The translations under genes were made by a program, and so were the position numbers. Positions 55,830 to 64,000 of a stretch of 64,000 nucleotides of DNA are shown piece after piece. A model generated the notes under the pieces. That model was not told the origin of the DNA, searched no databases, and saw nothing but the letters and a program-made list of their open reading frames with translations. Origin of the DNA: Actinocorallia populi (lineage in GTDB: Bacteria; Actinomycetota; Actinomycetes; Streptosporangiales; Streptosporangiaceae). How positions within the stretch are numbered: the first letter of the stretch is position 1; every line of letters begins with the position of its first letter. Location: assembly GCF_002995495.1 (NCBI RefSeq), contig NZ_PVZV01000002.1, positions 248,001 to 312,000 of the forward strand, in the 5' to 3' direction.

Positions 55830-56714
55830 TCACACCGAGGAGAAGAACGCCCAGAGCCGCGCCGCCGTTCCCGCGGGCCAGGCGTGGCCCCCGCCGTGCG
55901 GGCAGAACCGCACCACGGCCGCGCCCTCGCCGGTCCGGCAGGAGCCGTCCCGGCGCAGGGGGCCCGCCCCGGCCGCCTCGCGCCAGAAGCCGACCGCGTG
56001 GGAGACGGGGGTGAAGGGCCGCCCGTCGTCGAAGTCCCGCCGCCCGCCGCCCTCGTAGGGGACGGACCGGTCGGCCCTCCCGTGGACGATCATCGCCGAG
56101 ACCGGGCGGCCGGGGTCGCAGTCGATGAGCAGGGCCGCCGAGACCACCCCGATGGCCCTGATCCTGCCCGGCCCCTCGCAGGCCATGCGGTAGGCCATGC
56201 CGCCGCCGTTGGAGAACCCCGAGACGTAGACCCGCTCCGGGTCGGCGACCCCGGCGCCGACCAGTCTCTCGATCAGCTTCTCCAGGAAGCCCACGTCGTC
56301 GACGCGCGCCAGCTTGGCGGGGCCGCAGCAGGGGCCGGCGTTCCAGCTGAAGGCGAAGCCCTCCGGGTAGGCGACCAGGAAGCCCTCCTCGTCCGCCACC
56401 GCGTCGAAGCCGCTGAGCCCCTGGAACCTCTCGGCGTTGGAGGCCCCGCCGTGCACGGCCAGCACCAGCGGCAGCGGCCCGGCGGACCCGCGCAGCCCCG
56501 GCGGCACGCGCAGCCGGTACTCGCGGTGGCCGGGCGTCCCGACCTCCAGCCTGAGCTCATGGGTGCCCGCCGTGGTGGGGACGCCGTCCTGCTCGGCGGG
56601 GCGGGCGGTCCCGGTGCCGCCGGGGGGCCGGGGGCCGCCGTCCTTCTCGGGGCCGGCGGCTTGGCACGCGCAGAGCAGTGCGAAAGCGAGCAAAAGGGCC
56701 AGAAGTCGACGCAT
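55830..56714 (-). CDS. Lipoprotein PHB depolymerase-like esterase (LpqC type)
   Basis: The 294-residue precursor has a lipoprotein signal with lipobox LLCAC (Cys near residue 16), then a linker rich in Gly/Pro and an alpha/beta hydrolase domain: VLAVHGGASNA oxyanion loop, nucleophile in VSGFSNGGGMAYRMA, and His near GGGHAWP. It resembles mycobacterial LpqC and polyhydroxybutyrate depolymerase esterases. The ATG at 56714 is used because the upstream 24 codons of the frame lack signal character. Its substrate is unknown. Confidence 0.88.
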   Translation of the reverse strand: MRRLLALLLAFALLCACQAAGPEKDGGPRPPGGTGTARPAEQDGVPTTAGTHELRLEVGTPGHREYRLRVPPGLRGSAGPLPLVLAVHGGASNAERFQGLSGFDAVADEEGFLVAYPEGFAFSWNAGPCCGPAKLARVDDVGFLEKLIERLVGAGVADPERVYVSGFSNGGGMAYRMACEGPGRIRAIGVVSAALLIDCDPGRPVSAMIVHGRADRSVPYEGGGRRDFDDGRPFTPVSHAVGFWREAAGAGPLRRDGSCRTGEGAAVVRFCPHGGGHAWPAGTAARLWAFFSSV

Positions 56715-56821
56715 GCCCTTGAATGTAGGCGTCCGTCCCCGTGCCCAAACGCGGTGTCCCCGCCAGCACATAAACTGGCAAGTCACGCGCCCCCCGGACG
56801 TCCCCTTCAGAAGGTGAAGAG

Positions 56822-57658
56822 TTGAGCTACATCCTCACGCTGTCGTGCCCCGACCGTCCGGGCATCGTCGCGGCCGTCTCCGGGCTGCTGGCCTCCCGGC
56901 AGTGCAACATCCTGGAGAGCCAGCAGTACGGCGACCAGGACGCGGGGCGGTTCTTCCTGCGCGTGCAGTTCACCGCCTCGGAGAGCCTGGAGGAGCTCCA
57001 GGGCCTGTTCGCCCCGACGGCGCGGGAGTTCGCCCTCGACTGGCACCTCAGCGACGCCTCCACCCGCATGAAGGTGCTGATCATGGTGTCCAAGGAGGGG
57101 CACTGCCTGAACGACCTGCTCTTCCGGGTGCGTTCGGGTCTGCTGGACATCGACGTGGTCGCCGTGGTCTCCAACCACCCCGACCTGCGCCCGCTCACCC
57201 AGTCCTTCGGCATCGACTACCACCACCTGCCGATGTCGATGGGCAAGGCCGCGCAGGAGGCCGAGATCCTCACCCTGGTCCAGCACTACGGCGCCGACCT
57301 GGTGGTGCTCGCCCGCTACATGCAGATCCTCACCGACGACCTGTGCGCCAAGCTGCAGGGCAAGGTGATCAACATCCACCACTCGTTCCTGCCGTCCTTC
57401 AAGGGCGCCAAGCCCTACCACCAGGCGCACAAGCGCGGCGTGAAGCTGATCGGCGCCACCGCCCACTACGTCACCCCCGACCTGGACGAGGGCCCGATCA
57501 TCGAGCAGGAGGTCGCCCGGGTCGACCACACCCACACCCCCGAGGACCTGCGCCGCGTCGGCCGCGACATGGAGTGCCTGGCCCTGGCCCGCGCCGTCCG
57601 CTGGCACGCCGAGCACCGCGTCCTGCTCAACGACGAGAAGACCGTCGTCTTCCGCTGA
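56822..57658 (+). CDS. purU: Formyltetrahydrofolate deformylase
   Basis: PurU hydrolyses 10-formyl-THF to formate and THF, balancing one-carbon units. The 278-residue protein has an N-terminal ACT domain (LTLSCPDRPGIVAAVSGLLA) and a formyltransferase-like domain with VVLARYMQILTDDL, NIHHSFLPSFKGAKPYHQA and the catalytic Asn-His-Asp set. The start is TTG at 56822 after AAGGTGAAGAG. It links functionally to glycine cleavage and glyA 4 kb away, though separately transcribed. Confidence 0.96.
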   Translation: MSYILTLSCPDRPGIVAAVSGLLASRQCNILESQQYGDQDAGRFFLRVQFTASESLEELQGLFAPTAREFALDWHLSDASTRMKVLIMVSKEGHCLNDLLFRVRSGLLDIDVVAVVSNHPDLRPLTQSFGIDYHHLPMSMGKAAQEAEILTLVQHYGADLVVLARYMQILTDDLCAKLQGKVINIHHSFLPSFKGAKPYHQAHKRGVKLIGATAHYVTPDLDEGPIIEQEVARVDHTHTPEDLRRVGRDMECLALARAVRWHAEHRVLLNDEKTVVFR

Positions 57659-57696
57659 CCGGCGGAATGTCACCGCGGGCGGCTAACGTCGCGGCC

Positions 57697-58269
57697 ATGA
57701 GCGACCTTCCGATCCTCCCCTTCGCGTCTCTGGCAGCCTTCGAGGAGTGGCTGGAGGCGGAGCACGCGGTGTCCCCGGGGCTGTGGCTCAAGTTCGCCAA
57801 GAAGGGCTCGGGGGTGGCGTCCATCACCTATCCCGAGGCCCGCGACGCGGCGTTGTGCTTCGGCTGGATCGACGGCCAGAAGGCATCCCTGGACGAGACG
57901 TACTGGCTGCTGCGCTTCACCCCCCGCACCCCGCGCAGCAAGTGGTCGCAGATCAACCGCGAGCGCGTCGCCGAGCTGACCGCCGAGGGCCGGATGCGCC
58001 CGGCGGGGCTGGCCGAGGTCGAGCGGGCCAAGGCGGACGGGCGGTGGGAGCGCGCCTACGCCTCGCCGAGCAACGCCACGATCCCCGAAGACCTCCAGGA
58101 CGCCCTGGACGCCGCACCGGCCGCCGCGGAGGCCTTCGCCGGCCTCGACGGGCGCAACCGCTACGCCATCCTGTACCGGATCCAGGACGCCAAGCGCCCC
58201 CAGACCCGCGCCGCCCGGATCGAGAAGTTCGTCGAGATGCTCCGGAAGGGCGAGAAGCCCCATCCGTGA
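57697..58269 (+). CDS. YdeI/OmpD-associated family protein
   Basis: The 190-residue protein has the YdeI-family motifs FEEWLEAEHAVSPGLWLKFAKK, FGWIDGQKASLDETYWLLRFTPR, SKWSQINRERVAEL and a C-terminal helix RAARIEKFVEMLRKGE. The family includes the bacteriocin-protection protein YdeI, but its molecular role is unknown. It is 38 nt after purU. Confidence 0.9.
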   Translation: MSDLPILPFASLAAFEEWLEAEHAVSPGLWLKFAKKGSGVASITYPEARDAALCFGWIDGQKASLDETYWLLRFTPRTPRSKWSQINRERVAELTAEGRMRPAGLAEVERAKADGRWERAYASPSNATIPEDLQDALDAAPAAAEAFAGLDGRNRYAILYRIQDAKRPQTRAARIEKFVEMLRKGEKPHP

Positions 58270-58329
58270 ACCGGGCGACTCGGGGGCGCGGGAGATCGCC
58301 GAGAGTGCGCGCTCGGTTACTGTTCCCTT

Positions 58330-58932
58330 ATGGGGGAGACGCTGGTCACGGAGCTGTTCGGGGATTCGGCGCGACGGCGGGAGGCGCGCAGGCGCACGGC
58401 CAGGGAGTTCCGCAAGGAGCGGACGGCGGCCGAATCGGCCGTCGCCTTCGCGATGGCGGCCTGCGGGGGGCTGGGAGCGGGCGAGGTGCTGGCGCGCCGG
58501 TACGGGCACCACCTCGTGCCGCCGGCCTGGACGGAGCGGCTGAACGCCGAGTTGCGGGCGCTGCTGTGGGGCGATCCGGCGGTGGAGCTGGCCGGCTACC
58601 TCCTGTGGATCGCGGGCATGGCCCTCCTGCTGCTGGCGGTGCTGCCCGGGTACGCCCGGACGGAACTGCTCAGAGGCGACGATCCCGCGGTCTCGGCGGC
58701 GCTGAGCAGGGAGGGGCTGCGCCGGTCGCTGGCGGACGCGGCGCTGGGGACGCCGGGCGTGGTGCGGGCGCGCGTGCGCGTCGGCCGGCGGATCACGGTA
58801 CGGGCGAAGGCGCGGCGCGGCACGCCGCCCGAGGCGCTCGTCCCGCTGCGCCGGGCGGTGCTCGCCCGGCTGGAGGAGATCGGCCCGCAGCGCCGCCGCG
58901 CGGTCGCCGTCCGGCTGGGCCGGGGGGGCTGA
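58330..58932 (+). CDS. DUF6286-like envelope protein (first of an Asp23/AmaP-type pair)
   Basis: The 200-residue protein has a charged Arg-rich N-terminus, two hydrophobic segments (about 37-52 and 85-105) and a cytoplasmic C-terminal domain (ALGTPGVVRARVRVGRRITVRA, then LVPLRRAVLARLEEIG) that is DUF6286-like, often found with Asp23 proteins. The stop overlaps the start of the next gene by one base (TGATG). Function unknown; the name is tentative. Confidence 0.7.
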   Translation: MGETLVTELFGDSARRREARRRTAREFRKERTAAESAVAFAMAACGGLGAGEVLARRYGHHLVPPAWTERLNAELRALLWGDPAVELAGYLLWIAGMALLLLAVLPGYARTELLRGDDPAVSAALSREGLRRSLADAALGTPGVVRARVRVGRRITVRAKARRGTPPEALVPLRRAVLARLEEIGPQRRRAVAVRLGRGG

Positions 58933-59456
58933 TGGCGCGCGGAGGACTGGCGCTGACGGGGCTGGCGCTGTGCGGGGCGAGCGGGGTGCTGCTGGGGCTC
59001 AACCGGTTCCTGGGCGACCGGCCCGTGCTGGGCGAGGGCACCTCCGGTTTCATCGCCCGCAACCCCTGGTTCTGGCCGGCGGTGGCGGGCCTGCTGACCG
59101 CGGTGGCGGTGCTGGGGACGTGCTGGCTGCTGATCCAGGGGCGGACGGCGGCGCTGCGCCGTTTCAGCCTGCTGGGAGGGCGCCGCAAGGCGCTGACGAA
59201 CGAGGCGGTGGCCGGGCTCACCCGCGAGGTGCTGGAGCTGCCGGGCGTGCACGACGTGCGCGTGCGCTTCACCGGCACGCGCTCCCGGCCGCGGGTGATG
59301 CTGCAGATCCTCTGCCACGAGAGCGCCGACCTCGGGCTGCTGCTCGCCCGGATCAGCGAGGACTCGCTGGTGCGCTTCCGCGAGGTGATCGAGATGCCCG
59401 ACCTGCACGCCGTCCTGCGGTTCCGGCTGGTCTACCAGGAGACGCGCATCGCTTAA
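58932..59456 (+). CDS. AmaP/Asp23-associated membrane protein
   Basis: This 174-residue protein has two membrane helices (about 5-23 and 48-67) followed by a basic loop and a C-terminal domain (AGLTREVLELPGVHDVRVRF, then VMLQILCHESADLGLLLARI) similar to the domain in alkaline-shock membrane anchor AmaP. It forms a two-gene unit with the preceding gene. No Asp23 gene itself is seen in the window. Confidence 0.7.
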   Translation: MARGGLALTGLALCGASGVLLGLNRFLGDRPVLGEGTSGFIARNPWFWPAVAGLLTAVAVLGTCWLLIQGRTAALRRFSLLGGRRKALTNEAVAGLTREVLELPGVHDVRVRFTGTRSRPRVMLQILCHESADLGLLLARISEDSLVRFREVIEMPDLHAVLRFRLVYQETRIA

Positions 59457-59719
59457 AGAGTGCTCTACCAGTATTTGTCGGTTCTGATGGCGAGACGTCC
59501 CGTCCGGCTTCATACAGTTCTAAGCAAGTCGACTCCTCGTCCATGTGCAGGGGGTGGATATCGATCTGCAGTGGCAACGGCATCATGTTCCGCACCCGGG
59601 TAGGGGAAGGGGTCTACGAGGGATTGAGACAACAGAGCTAGACCTTCTGCTCGAGACCGGCGGCGCCCAGGGCGCCGCCGGTCTCCATGTCCGCGGGTAT
59701 TTTATGCAATCCTGGTCTA
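59457..59719. other. Low-GC spacer with a possible minus-strand small ORF
   Basis: This region has a lower GC content and atypical codons. A minus-strand frame 59353-59595 encodes 80 residues whose first 46 look protein-like (LHMDEESTCLELYEAGRD) and include a rare TTA leucine codon; its end overlaps the previous gene. I do not call it a gene. A 15-bp hairpin lies at 59653-59685. Confidence 0.4.
59653..59685. terminator. 15-bp hairpin before the TauE gene
   Basis: Perfect arms 59653-59667 and 59671-59685 (GAGACCGGCGGCGCC) surround CAG. No T-run follows. Confidence 0.65.
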
Positions 59720-60517
59720 ATGGGTTGGGAATCGTGGTGGACCGGGCCGCTCGGGTTCTGCGCCGGGCTGCTGATCGCGGTGGTGACCGCGCCCGTGGGC
59801 GTGTCCGGGGCGGTGTTCCTCCTGCCGGTCCAGCTGAGCGTGCTCGGCGTGCCCAGCCCCGCCGTCACCCCCACCAACCTGCTGTTCAACGTGGTGGCGG
59901 GCCCCGGCGCGCTGCTCAGGTACCGCAGGAGCGGGCAGCTGGCCGGCCCCCTGGCGCGGCTGCTGGTGGCCGGTACGGTCCCCGGCGTGGTGGCAGGCGC
60001 GGTGATCAGGGTCTTCGCCCTTCCGGGCCCGACGGTGTTCCGGCTGCTGGTGGCGGCCTTCCTGCTCCCGCTGGGGTCGTGGTTGTGCCTGCGGACGCTG
60101 CGCCCGTCCCGCCGCCCCGCGGCGCCCGAACCGTCCCGCGCCGCGCTGTCCGCGCTGGCCCTGGGCGTCGGCGTCGTCGGCGGGATCTACGGTGTCGGCG
60201 GCGGCTCCCTGATCGGCCCGATCCTCGTGGGCCGCGGCCTGCCCGTCGCGGTGGTGGCGCCCGCGGCCCTGGCCGCCACCTTCATCACCTCGATCGTGGG
60301 AGCGGCCACCTACGCCCTCCTGTCCCTGCTCGCCCCCGGCGACATCGCCCCCGTCTGGAGCCTGGGCCTCCTGTGCGGGCTGGGCGGCCTGATCGGCGGC
60401 TACCTGGGCGCCCGCCTCCAGCCCCGCCTCCCGGAGAAGGCGCTGCGGCTGCTGCTCGGCGGCCTGGCCGTCGCCGTGGCGGGCCTCTACCTCGTACAGG
60501 GGCTGGGCCGGGGATGA
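59720..60517 (+). CDS. TauE/SafE family permease (sulfite/sulfonate exporter type)
   Basis: The 265-residue protein has about seven to eight membrane helices arranged as two halves, with the motifs GVSGAVFLLPVQL and GGIYGVGGGSLIGPIL that are typical of TauE/SafE permeases. The ligand (sulfite, sulfoacetate or other) cannot be told. ATG 59720 gives the usual start, and ATG 59687 would add eleven residues; neither has a clear ribosome site, so the start is uncertain. It is separate from the riboswitch-controlled genes downstream. Confidence 0.85.
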   Translation: MGWESWWTGPLGFCAGLLIAVVTAPVGVSGAVFLLPVQLSVLGVPSPAVTPTNLLFNVVAGPGALLRYRRSGQLAGPLARLLVAGTVPGVVAGAVIRVFALPGPTVFRLLVAAFLLPLGSWLCLRTLRPSRRPAAPEPSRAALSALALGVGVVGGIYGVGGGSLIGPILVGRGLPVAVVAPAALAATFITSIVGAATYALLSLLAPGDIAPVWSLGLLCGLGGLIGGYLGARLQPRLPEKALRLLLGGLAVAVAGLYLVQGLGRG

Positions 60518-60643
60518 GCCGGGACACCGCACGCCCTCCCAGGCCCCGGCCCTCGGAAGCGGATGCGGAGCCGGGCGGAGGCCTCCCGGCGGCGGGGGAG
60601 GGGCGAAGGGCATCCTGGCGCGGCCGGGGCGGGCGGGGAGCCC

Positions 60644-60649
60644 TATAGT
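60644..60649 (+). promoter_or_regulatory. -10 box of the gcvT-gcvH-glyA operon
   Basis: TATAGT at 60644-60649 is a good sigma-70 type -10 box, about 22 nt before the riboswitch. No clear -35 box is visible. Confidence 0.6.
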
Positions 60650-60670
60650 GGTGGCGACGCCGAATGATCC

Positions 60671-60856
60671 CGTGCGGGAGAGCGTCCGGACCCCGGCGGG
60701 TCCGGGCCACCGAAGGAGCAATTCCTCCCCGGAACCTCTCAGGTAACCAGGACCGCAGGGGTGGGCGGCCTCTGGAAAGAGAAGGCCCCGAGCCTTCCGC
60801 CGAAGGTGAAAGCCCGTACGGGTGAAGCTCTCAGGCAGACGAGACAGAGGGGGAGG
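60671..60856 (+). ncRNA. Tandem glycine riboswitch (gcvT motif)
   Basis: Two aptamers lie in series. The first (about 60671-60755) has GTGCGGGAGAG, ACCGAAGGAGCAA and CTCTCAGG; the second (about 60762-60856) has GGAAAGAG, GCCGAAGGTGAAAGC and GCTCTCAGGCAGA. These are the conserved cores of the glycine aptamer. The RNA senses glycine and controls gcvT, gcvH and glyA downstream. The expression platform may involve the inverted repeat CGGCAG (60865-60870)/CTGCCG (60899-60904) ahead of the gcvT ribosome site. Confidence 0.95.
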
Positions 60857-60931
60857 GCCCGACTCGGCAGGTGTACGGATGGGACGATGGGAAACGTTCT
60901 GCCGTGTGCCGGTAACAAGGAGCTCACCCAG

Positions 60932-62038
60932 GTGTCCACTGCCTCCGAAAAGTCTGCTTCCGTGAAGACGACGCCGCTGTACGAGCTGCACCAGGAGCTC
61001 GGCGGCAACCTCGTCGACTTCGCCGGATACCTCATGCCCCTGCGCTACCGCTCGGAGACCGCCGAGCACCAGGCCGTGCGGACCTCCGCCGGGATCTTCG
61101 ACGTCTCGCACATGGGTGAGATCTTCGTTACAGGCGCGCAGGCCGCCGAGGCGCTGGACCACGCGCTGGTCGGCAAGCCCTCGGCGCTGGAGCAGGGGCG
61201 CGCCCGCTACACGATGCTCGTCGACCCCGAGGGCGGGGTGCTGGACGACCTGATCGTCTACCGGCTCAGCCGGCACGGGTTCCTGGTGGTGGCCAACGCC
61301 GCCAACAAGGGCGTGGTCGCGGCCGAGCTGACGGCGCGGGCCGAGGGCTTCGAGGCGTCGGTGGACGACCAGTCCGAGAACTACGCGCTGATCGCCGTCC
61401 AGGGGCCCAGGGCGCAGGAGATCCTGGCGCGGCTGACCGACGCCGACCTGGCCGGGCTGAAGTACTACTCCCTGGTCAGCGGCACGGTGGGCGGCACCGT
61501 CGCCTTCATCGGCCGCACCGGCTACACCGGTGAGGACGGCTTCGAGCTGTTCGTCGACGCCGGGGACGCCGTCGGGCTCTGGAAGAAGATCACCGAGGCC
61601 GGCGGCGACGAGATCACCCCGTGCGGCCTGTCGGCGCGCGACACCCTGCGCCTCGAGGCGGGCATGCCGCTGTACGGGCATGAGCTGACGGCCGAGCTGA
61701 CCCCGTACGATGCTGGTCTCGGCCGGATCGTACGGCTGGAGAAGGACTTCGTCGGACGCGACGCCCTGGCGGCCGTCGCCGAGAGCGGACCGTCCCGCAG
61801 GCTCGTCGGGCTCGTCGCGCGCGGGCGGCGGGTGCCGCGCGCGGGATACGCGGTCATCGGCGACGACGGCGCGCCGTGCGGCGTCGTGACCAGCGGAGCG
61901 CCCTCCCCGACCCTGGGCAAGCCCATCGCCATGGCCTACGTCGGGACCGGCGCCGTGCCGGTCGCCGTCGACATCCGCGGAAAGCACGAACCGGTCGACG
62001 TGGTCGACCTGCCCTTCTACAGGAGAACAGACAAGTGA
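60932..62038 (+). CDS. gcvT: Glycine cleavage system T protein (aminomethyltransferase)
   Basis: The T protein moves the methylene group from lipoyl-H to tetrahydrofolate. The 368-residue protein shows [40 protein letters not shown] and [20 protein letters not shown]. The GTG at 60932 follows AAGGAG by ten bases; the open frame runs back into the riboswitch and is not coding there. It is the first gene of gcvT-gcvH-glyA, and its TGA overlaps the gcvH GTG. gcvP is not in the window. Confidence 0.95.
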   Translation: MSTASEKSASVKTTPLYELHQELGGNLVDFAGYLMPLRYRSETAEHQAVRTSAGIFDVSHMGEIFVTGAQAAEALDHALVGKPSALEQGRARYTMLVDPEGGVLDDLIVYRLSRHGFLVVANAANKGVVAAELTARAEGFEASVDDQSENYALIAVQGPRAQEILARLTDADLAGLKYYSLVSGTVGGTVAFIGRTGYTGEDGFELFVDAGDAVGLWKKITEAGGDEITPCGLSARDTLRLEAGMPLYGHELTAELTPYDAGLGRIVRLEKDFVGRDALAAVAESGPSRRLVGLVARGRRVPRAGYAVIGDDGAPCGVVTSGAPSPTLGKPIAMAYVGTGAVPVAVDIRGKHEPVDVVDLPFYRRTDK

Positions 62039-62421
62039 GCGTTCCTGAGCAGCTCCGCTACACCGAGGAGCACGAATGGGTGTCGGGCCTGGACGGTGAG
62101 GACGGCGTCGTGACCGTCGGCATCACCGACTACGCCGCCGACGCCCTCGGCGACATCGTGTACGTCTCGCTGCCCGCGGAGGGGGACGCGGTGACCGCGG
62201 GCGAGCCCTGCGGCGAGGCCGAGTCCACCAAGTCGGTCTCCGACATCTACTCGCCGCTGTCCGGCGAGGTCGTGGCGGTCAACCAGGCGGTCACCGAGGA
62301 CCCCGGCACGATCAACGCCGACCCGTACGGCGAGGGCTGGCTCTACCGGATCCGGATCGGCGACGACAACCCGGACCTGCTCGACGCCGAGGCCTACTCC
62401 AAGATCATCGAGGAAGCATGA
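62035..62421 (+). CDS. gcvH: Glycine cleavage system H protein
   Basis: The 128-residue lipoyl-bearing carrier has the lipoylation site [14 protein letters not shown] (Lys near residue 65) and [19 protein letters not shown]. It carries the aminomethyl group between the P, T and L proteins. GTG 62035 overlaps the gcvT stop and its own TGA overlaps glyA's ATG (ATGA), so the three are translated together. Confidence 0.96.
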   Translation: MSVPEQLRYTEEHEWVSGLDGEDGVVTVGITDYAADALGDIVYVSLPAEGDAVTAGEPCGEAESTKSVSDIYSPLSGEVVAVNQAVTEDPGTINADPYGEGWLYRIRIGDDNPDLLDAEAYSKIIEEA

Positions 62422-63677
62422 GCACCCTTTTCCAGCACCTTTCCGAGGTCGACCCCGAAGTCCACGAGGCGGTCCGCGCCGAGCTGGGGCGCCAGCAGCA
62501 CACCCTGGAGATGATCGCCTCGGAGAACTTCGCCCCGGTGGCGGTGCTCGAGGCGCAGGGCTCGGTGCTGACCAACAAGTACGCCGAGGGCTACCCGGGC
62601 CGGCGCTACTACGGCGGCTGCGAGTACGTGGACGTCACCGAGCAGCTGGCGATCGACCGGGCCAAGGCGCTGTTCGGCGCCGAGCACGCCAACGTCCAGC
62701 CGCACTCGGGCGCGCAGGCCAACACCGCGGTGTACTTCGCGCTGCTCGACCACGGCGACACCATCCTCGGCCTCGACCTGGCGCACGGCGGGCACCTGAC
62801 CCACGGCATGCGGCTGAACTACTCCGGCAAGTTCCTGAACGTGGTGCCCTACCACGTCCGGGAGTCCGACGGCCGGGTGGACATGGACGAGGTCGCGGCA
62901 CTGGCGGCCGAGCACCGGCCCAAGATGATCGTCGCGGGCTGGTCGGCCTACCCGCGGCAGCTGGACTTCGCGCGGTTCCGCGAGATCGCCGACTCGGTGG
63001 GCGCGCTGCTCTTCGTGGACATGGCGCACTTCGCGGGCCTGGTGGCCGCCGGGCTGCACCCGTCGCCGGTGCCCTACGCCGACATCGTCACGACCACCAC
63101 GCACAAGACGCTGGGCGGGCCGCGCGGCGGCCTGATCCTGGCCCGCGAGGAGCTCGGCAAGAAGATCAACTCCGCGGTCTTCCCCGGCATGCAGGGCGGC
63201 CCGCTGGAGCACGTGATCGCGGCCAAGGCCGTGGCGCTCAAGGTGGCGGCGTCCGAGGAGTTCAAGGACCGCCAGCGGCGCACCCTGCAGGGCGCGCGGG
63301 CCATCGCCGCCCGCCTGCTCCAGGACGACGCCGCCAAGGCCGGCGTGAAGGTGCTGACCGGCGGCACGGACGTGCACCTGGTCCTGGTCGACCTGGTGGA
63401 CTCCGACCTGACCGGCCGGGACGCCGAGGACCGCCTGCACGAGATCGGCATCACGGTCAACCGCAACGCCGTCCCCAACGACCCCCGCCCGCCGATGGTC
63501 ACCTCCGGCCTGCGCATCGGCACCCCGGCCCTGGCCACCCGCGGGTTCGCCGAGGAGGACTTCGAGGAGGTGGCCGACATCATCGCCCTCGCCCTCCAGC
63601 CCTCCTTCGACGCCCCGGCCCTGTCCGCCCGCGTCAAGGCGCTGGCCGACAGGCACCCGCTCTACCCGGACCTGTGA
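62418..63677 (+). CDS. glyA: Serine hydroxymethyltransferase
   Basis: GlyA interconverts serine and glycine with tetrahydrofolate. The 419-residue PLP enzyme has the Schiff-base Lys in [15 protein letters not shown] (near residue 228), [19 protein letters not shown] and [15 protein letters not shown]. Together with gcvT and gcvH under the glycine riboswitch it balances glycine, serine and C1-THF. Complete; a terminator follows at 63719. Confidence 0.97.
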   Translation: MSTLFQHLSEVDPEVHEAVRAELGRQQHTLEMIASENFAPVAVLEAQGSVLTNKYAEGYPGRRYYGGCEYVDVTEQLAIDRAKALFGAEHANVQPHSGAQANTAVYFALLDHGDTILGLDLAHGGHLTHGMRLNYSGKFLNVVPYHVRESDGRVDMDEVAALAAEHRPKMIVAGWSAYPRQLDFARFREIADSVGALLFVDMAHFAGLVAAGLHPSPVPYADIVTTTTHKTLGGPRGGLILAREELGKKINSAVFPGMQGGPLEHVIAAKAVALKVAASEEFKDRQRRTLQGARAIAARLLQDDAAKAGVKVLTGGTDVHLVLVDLVDSDLTGRDAEDRLHEIGITVNRNAVPNDPRPPMVTSGLRIGTPALATRGFAEEDFEEVADIIALALQPSFDAPALSARVKALADRHPLYPDL

Positions 63678-63718
63678 CGGCCCTCCGGACCCCGGACCCG
63701 GCACCCTGATCCGCCCGC

Positions 63719-63751
63719 GAGGCCCCGCCCGACTTCTCCGGGCGGGGCCTC
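63719..63751 (+). terminator. Terminator after glyA
   Basis: Perfect 13-bp arms 63719-63731 (GAGGCCCCGCCCG) and 63739-63751 with a 7-nt loop ACTTCTC. Little T-richness follows, but position and strength fit the end of the operon. Confidence 0.75.
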
Positions 63752-63791
63752 GTGCCGTCCCGGCGCACCGCCGCCGCCCGCGGCGTGCGGT

Positions 63792-64000
63792 GGGGGCTGT
63801 TTCGGTGTGCTGCTGTTTGTTCTCTTCGGTTCTGGTGGGTCGCCGGTTCGGAGTTAGCCGGTCGTGCTGCGGGGGCTGTTTCAGTGCGCTGCCGTCTGTT
63901 CTCTTCGGCTGCGGCGGGTTGCCGGGCTCGGGGTTGGCTGGTCGTGCTGTGGGGGCTGTTTCGGCGTGCTGCCGCCCGTTCTCTCGGGCTCCGGCGGATG
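63792..64000. repeat. Approximately 80-bp tandem repeat at the window end
   Basis: GGGGGCTGTTTC recurs at 63792, 63871 and 63951 (periods 79 and 80 bp), each followed by GTGCTGC-type sequence, TGTTCTCTTCGG or a close variant and GTCGTGCTG. Copies differ at scattered positions. The array continues beyond the window, and no gene is seen in it. Confidence 0.85.

Noticed and set aside
59353-59595. Small minus-strand ORF after the AmaP-like gene, as a called gene
   Set aside because: Half of it is antisense to a supported gene and there is no clear ribosome site; it is kept only as a low-interest finding.
60761-60931. Upstream extension of gcvT by 57 codons
   Set aside because: This open frame lies in the second glycine aptamer and expression platform; GTG 60932 has AAGGAG and gives the normal N-terminus.
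63792-64000. CRISPR array
   Set aside because: Units of about 80 bp diverge along their whole length with no alternating conserved repeat and unique spacer, and no cas genes are present.

Overview
The window is chromosomal DNA of a high-GC actinomycete. GC-rich codon use, GTG and TTG starts, leaderless or nearly leaderless promoters, and blocks of conserved gene order (wecA/atpIBEFHAGDC/DUF2550/cobalamin adenosyltransferase; nucS ... SCO5389-type protein ... 3-hydroxyacyl-CoA dehydrogenase; pncB/clpS/DUF2017/mec/cysO/cysM/murI/MBL/rph/rdgB as in mycobacteria) all point to Actinomycetes. The mixture of Streptomyces-like and Mycobacterium-like order suggests a member of the Streptosporangiales; this is inference, since no 16S gene is present. 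I see no insertion sequence, prophage or CRISPR array.

Layout. 1-9.2 kb: a WecA/TagO-like transferase followed by the complete F1Fo ATP synthase operon, with two structured intercistronic regions (a 30-bp tandem repeat of hairpins before atpE, and two hairpins before atpC). 9.2-12.6 kb: DUF2550 protein, PduO-type adenosyltransferase, GNAT, sulfotransferase and the mismatch endonuclease NucS. 12.7-17.2 kb: the most unusual accessory region, six small secreted-protein genes on the minus strand that share an almost identical leader peptide start (MIKET/ALG...). Five share a recognisable promoter box and most have a similar terminator, while the mature parts differ (Trp/His-rich, HHGWG repeats, or a two-cysteine beta-type domain). 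A DUF2236 oxygenase gene sits inside the cluster. 17.4-27.6 kb: TetR regulator, M50 protease, aldehyde dehydrogenase, SCO5389-family protein, luciferase-like monooxygenase, 3-hydroxyacyl-CoA dehydrogenase, two alpha/beta hydrolases, an AI-2E family membrane protein and a DivIVA/FilP-like coiled-coil protein built on 11-residue repeats.

27.9-42.7 kb: methylmalonyl-CoA epimerase and thiolase (divergent), a DUF4230/membrane protein/degenerate ABC-ATPase locus, a thioredoxin-TPR protein, malic enzyme, an M43 metalloprotease, YqgE and DUF3039 proteins, a tandem pair of LPXTG surface proteins, an SF2 helicase, and the NAD-salvage pair pncB-pncA. 42.8-49.4 kb: clpS-DUF2017, then the CysO-dependent cysteine pathway mec-cysO-cysM with a leaderless cysteine-containing small ORF in front of cysO, a thioesterase, murI, a metallo-beta-lactamase-fold phosphodiesterase, rph and rdgB.

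49.4-53.6 kb: an exact 45-bp repeat and a perfect 40-bp palindrome, then two tandem copies of a two-gene regulatory module (MEDS-STAS followed by MEDS-HATPase). Both MEDS-STAS genes are frameshifted, at different places. 53.6-63.7 kb: an atypical short-variable-arm tRNA with anticodon UAG, bcp, a DUF3618 protein, a PLP amino-acid deaminase/aldolase, a lipoprotein esterase, purU, a YdeI-family protein, an Asp23/DUF6286-like pair, a TauE/SafE permease, and a tandem glycine riboswitch controlling gcvT-gcvH-glyA. The window ends inside an approximately 80-bp tandem repeat.
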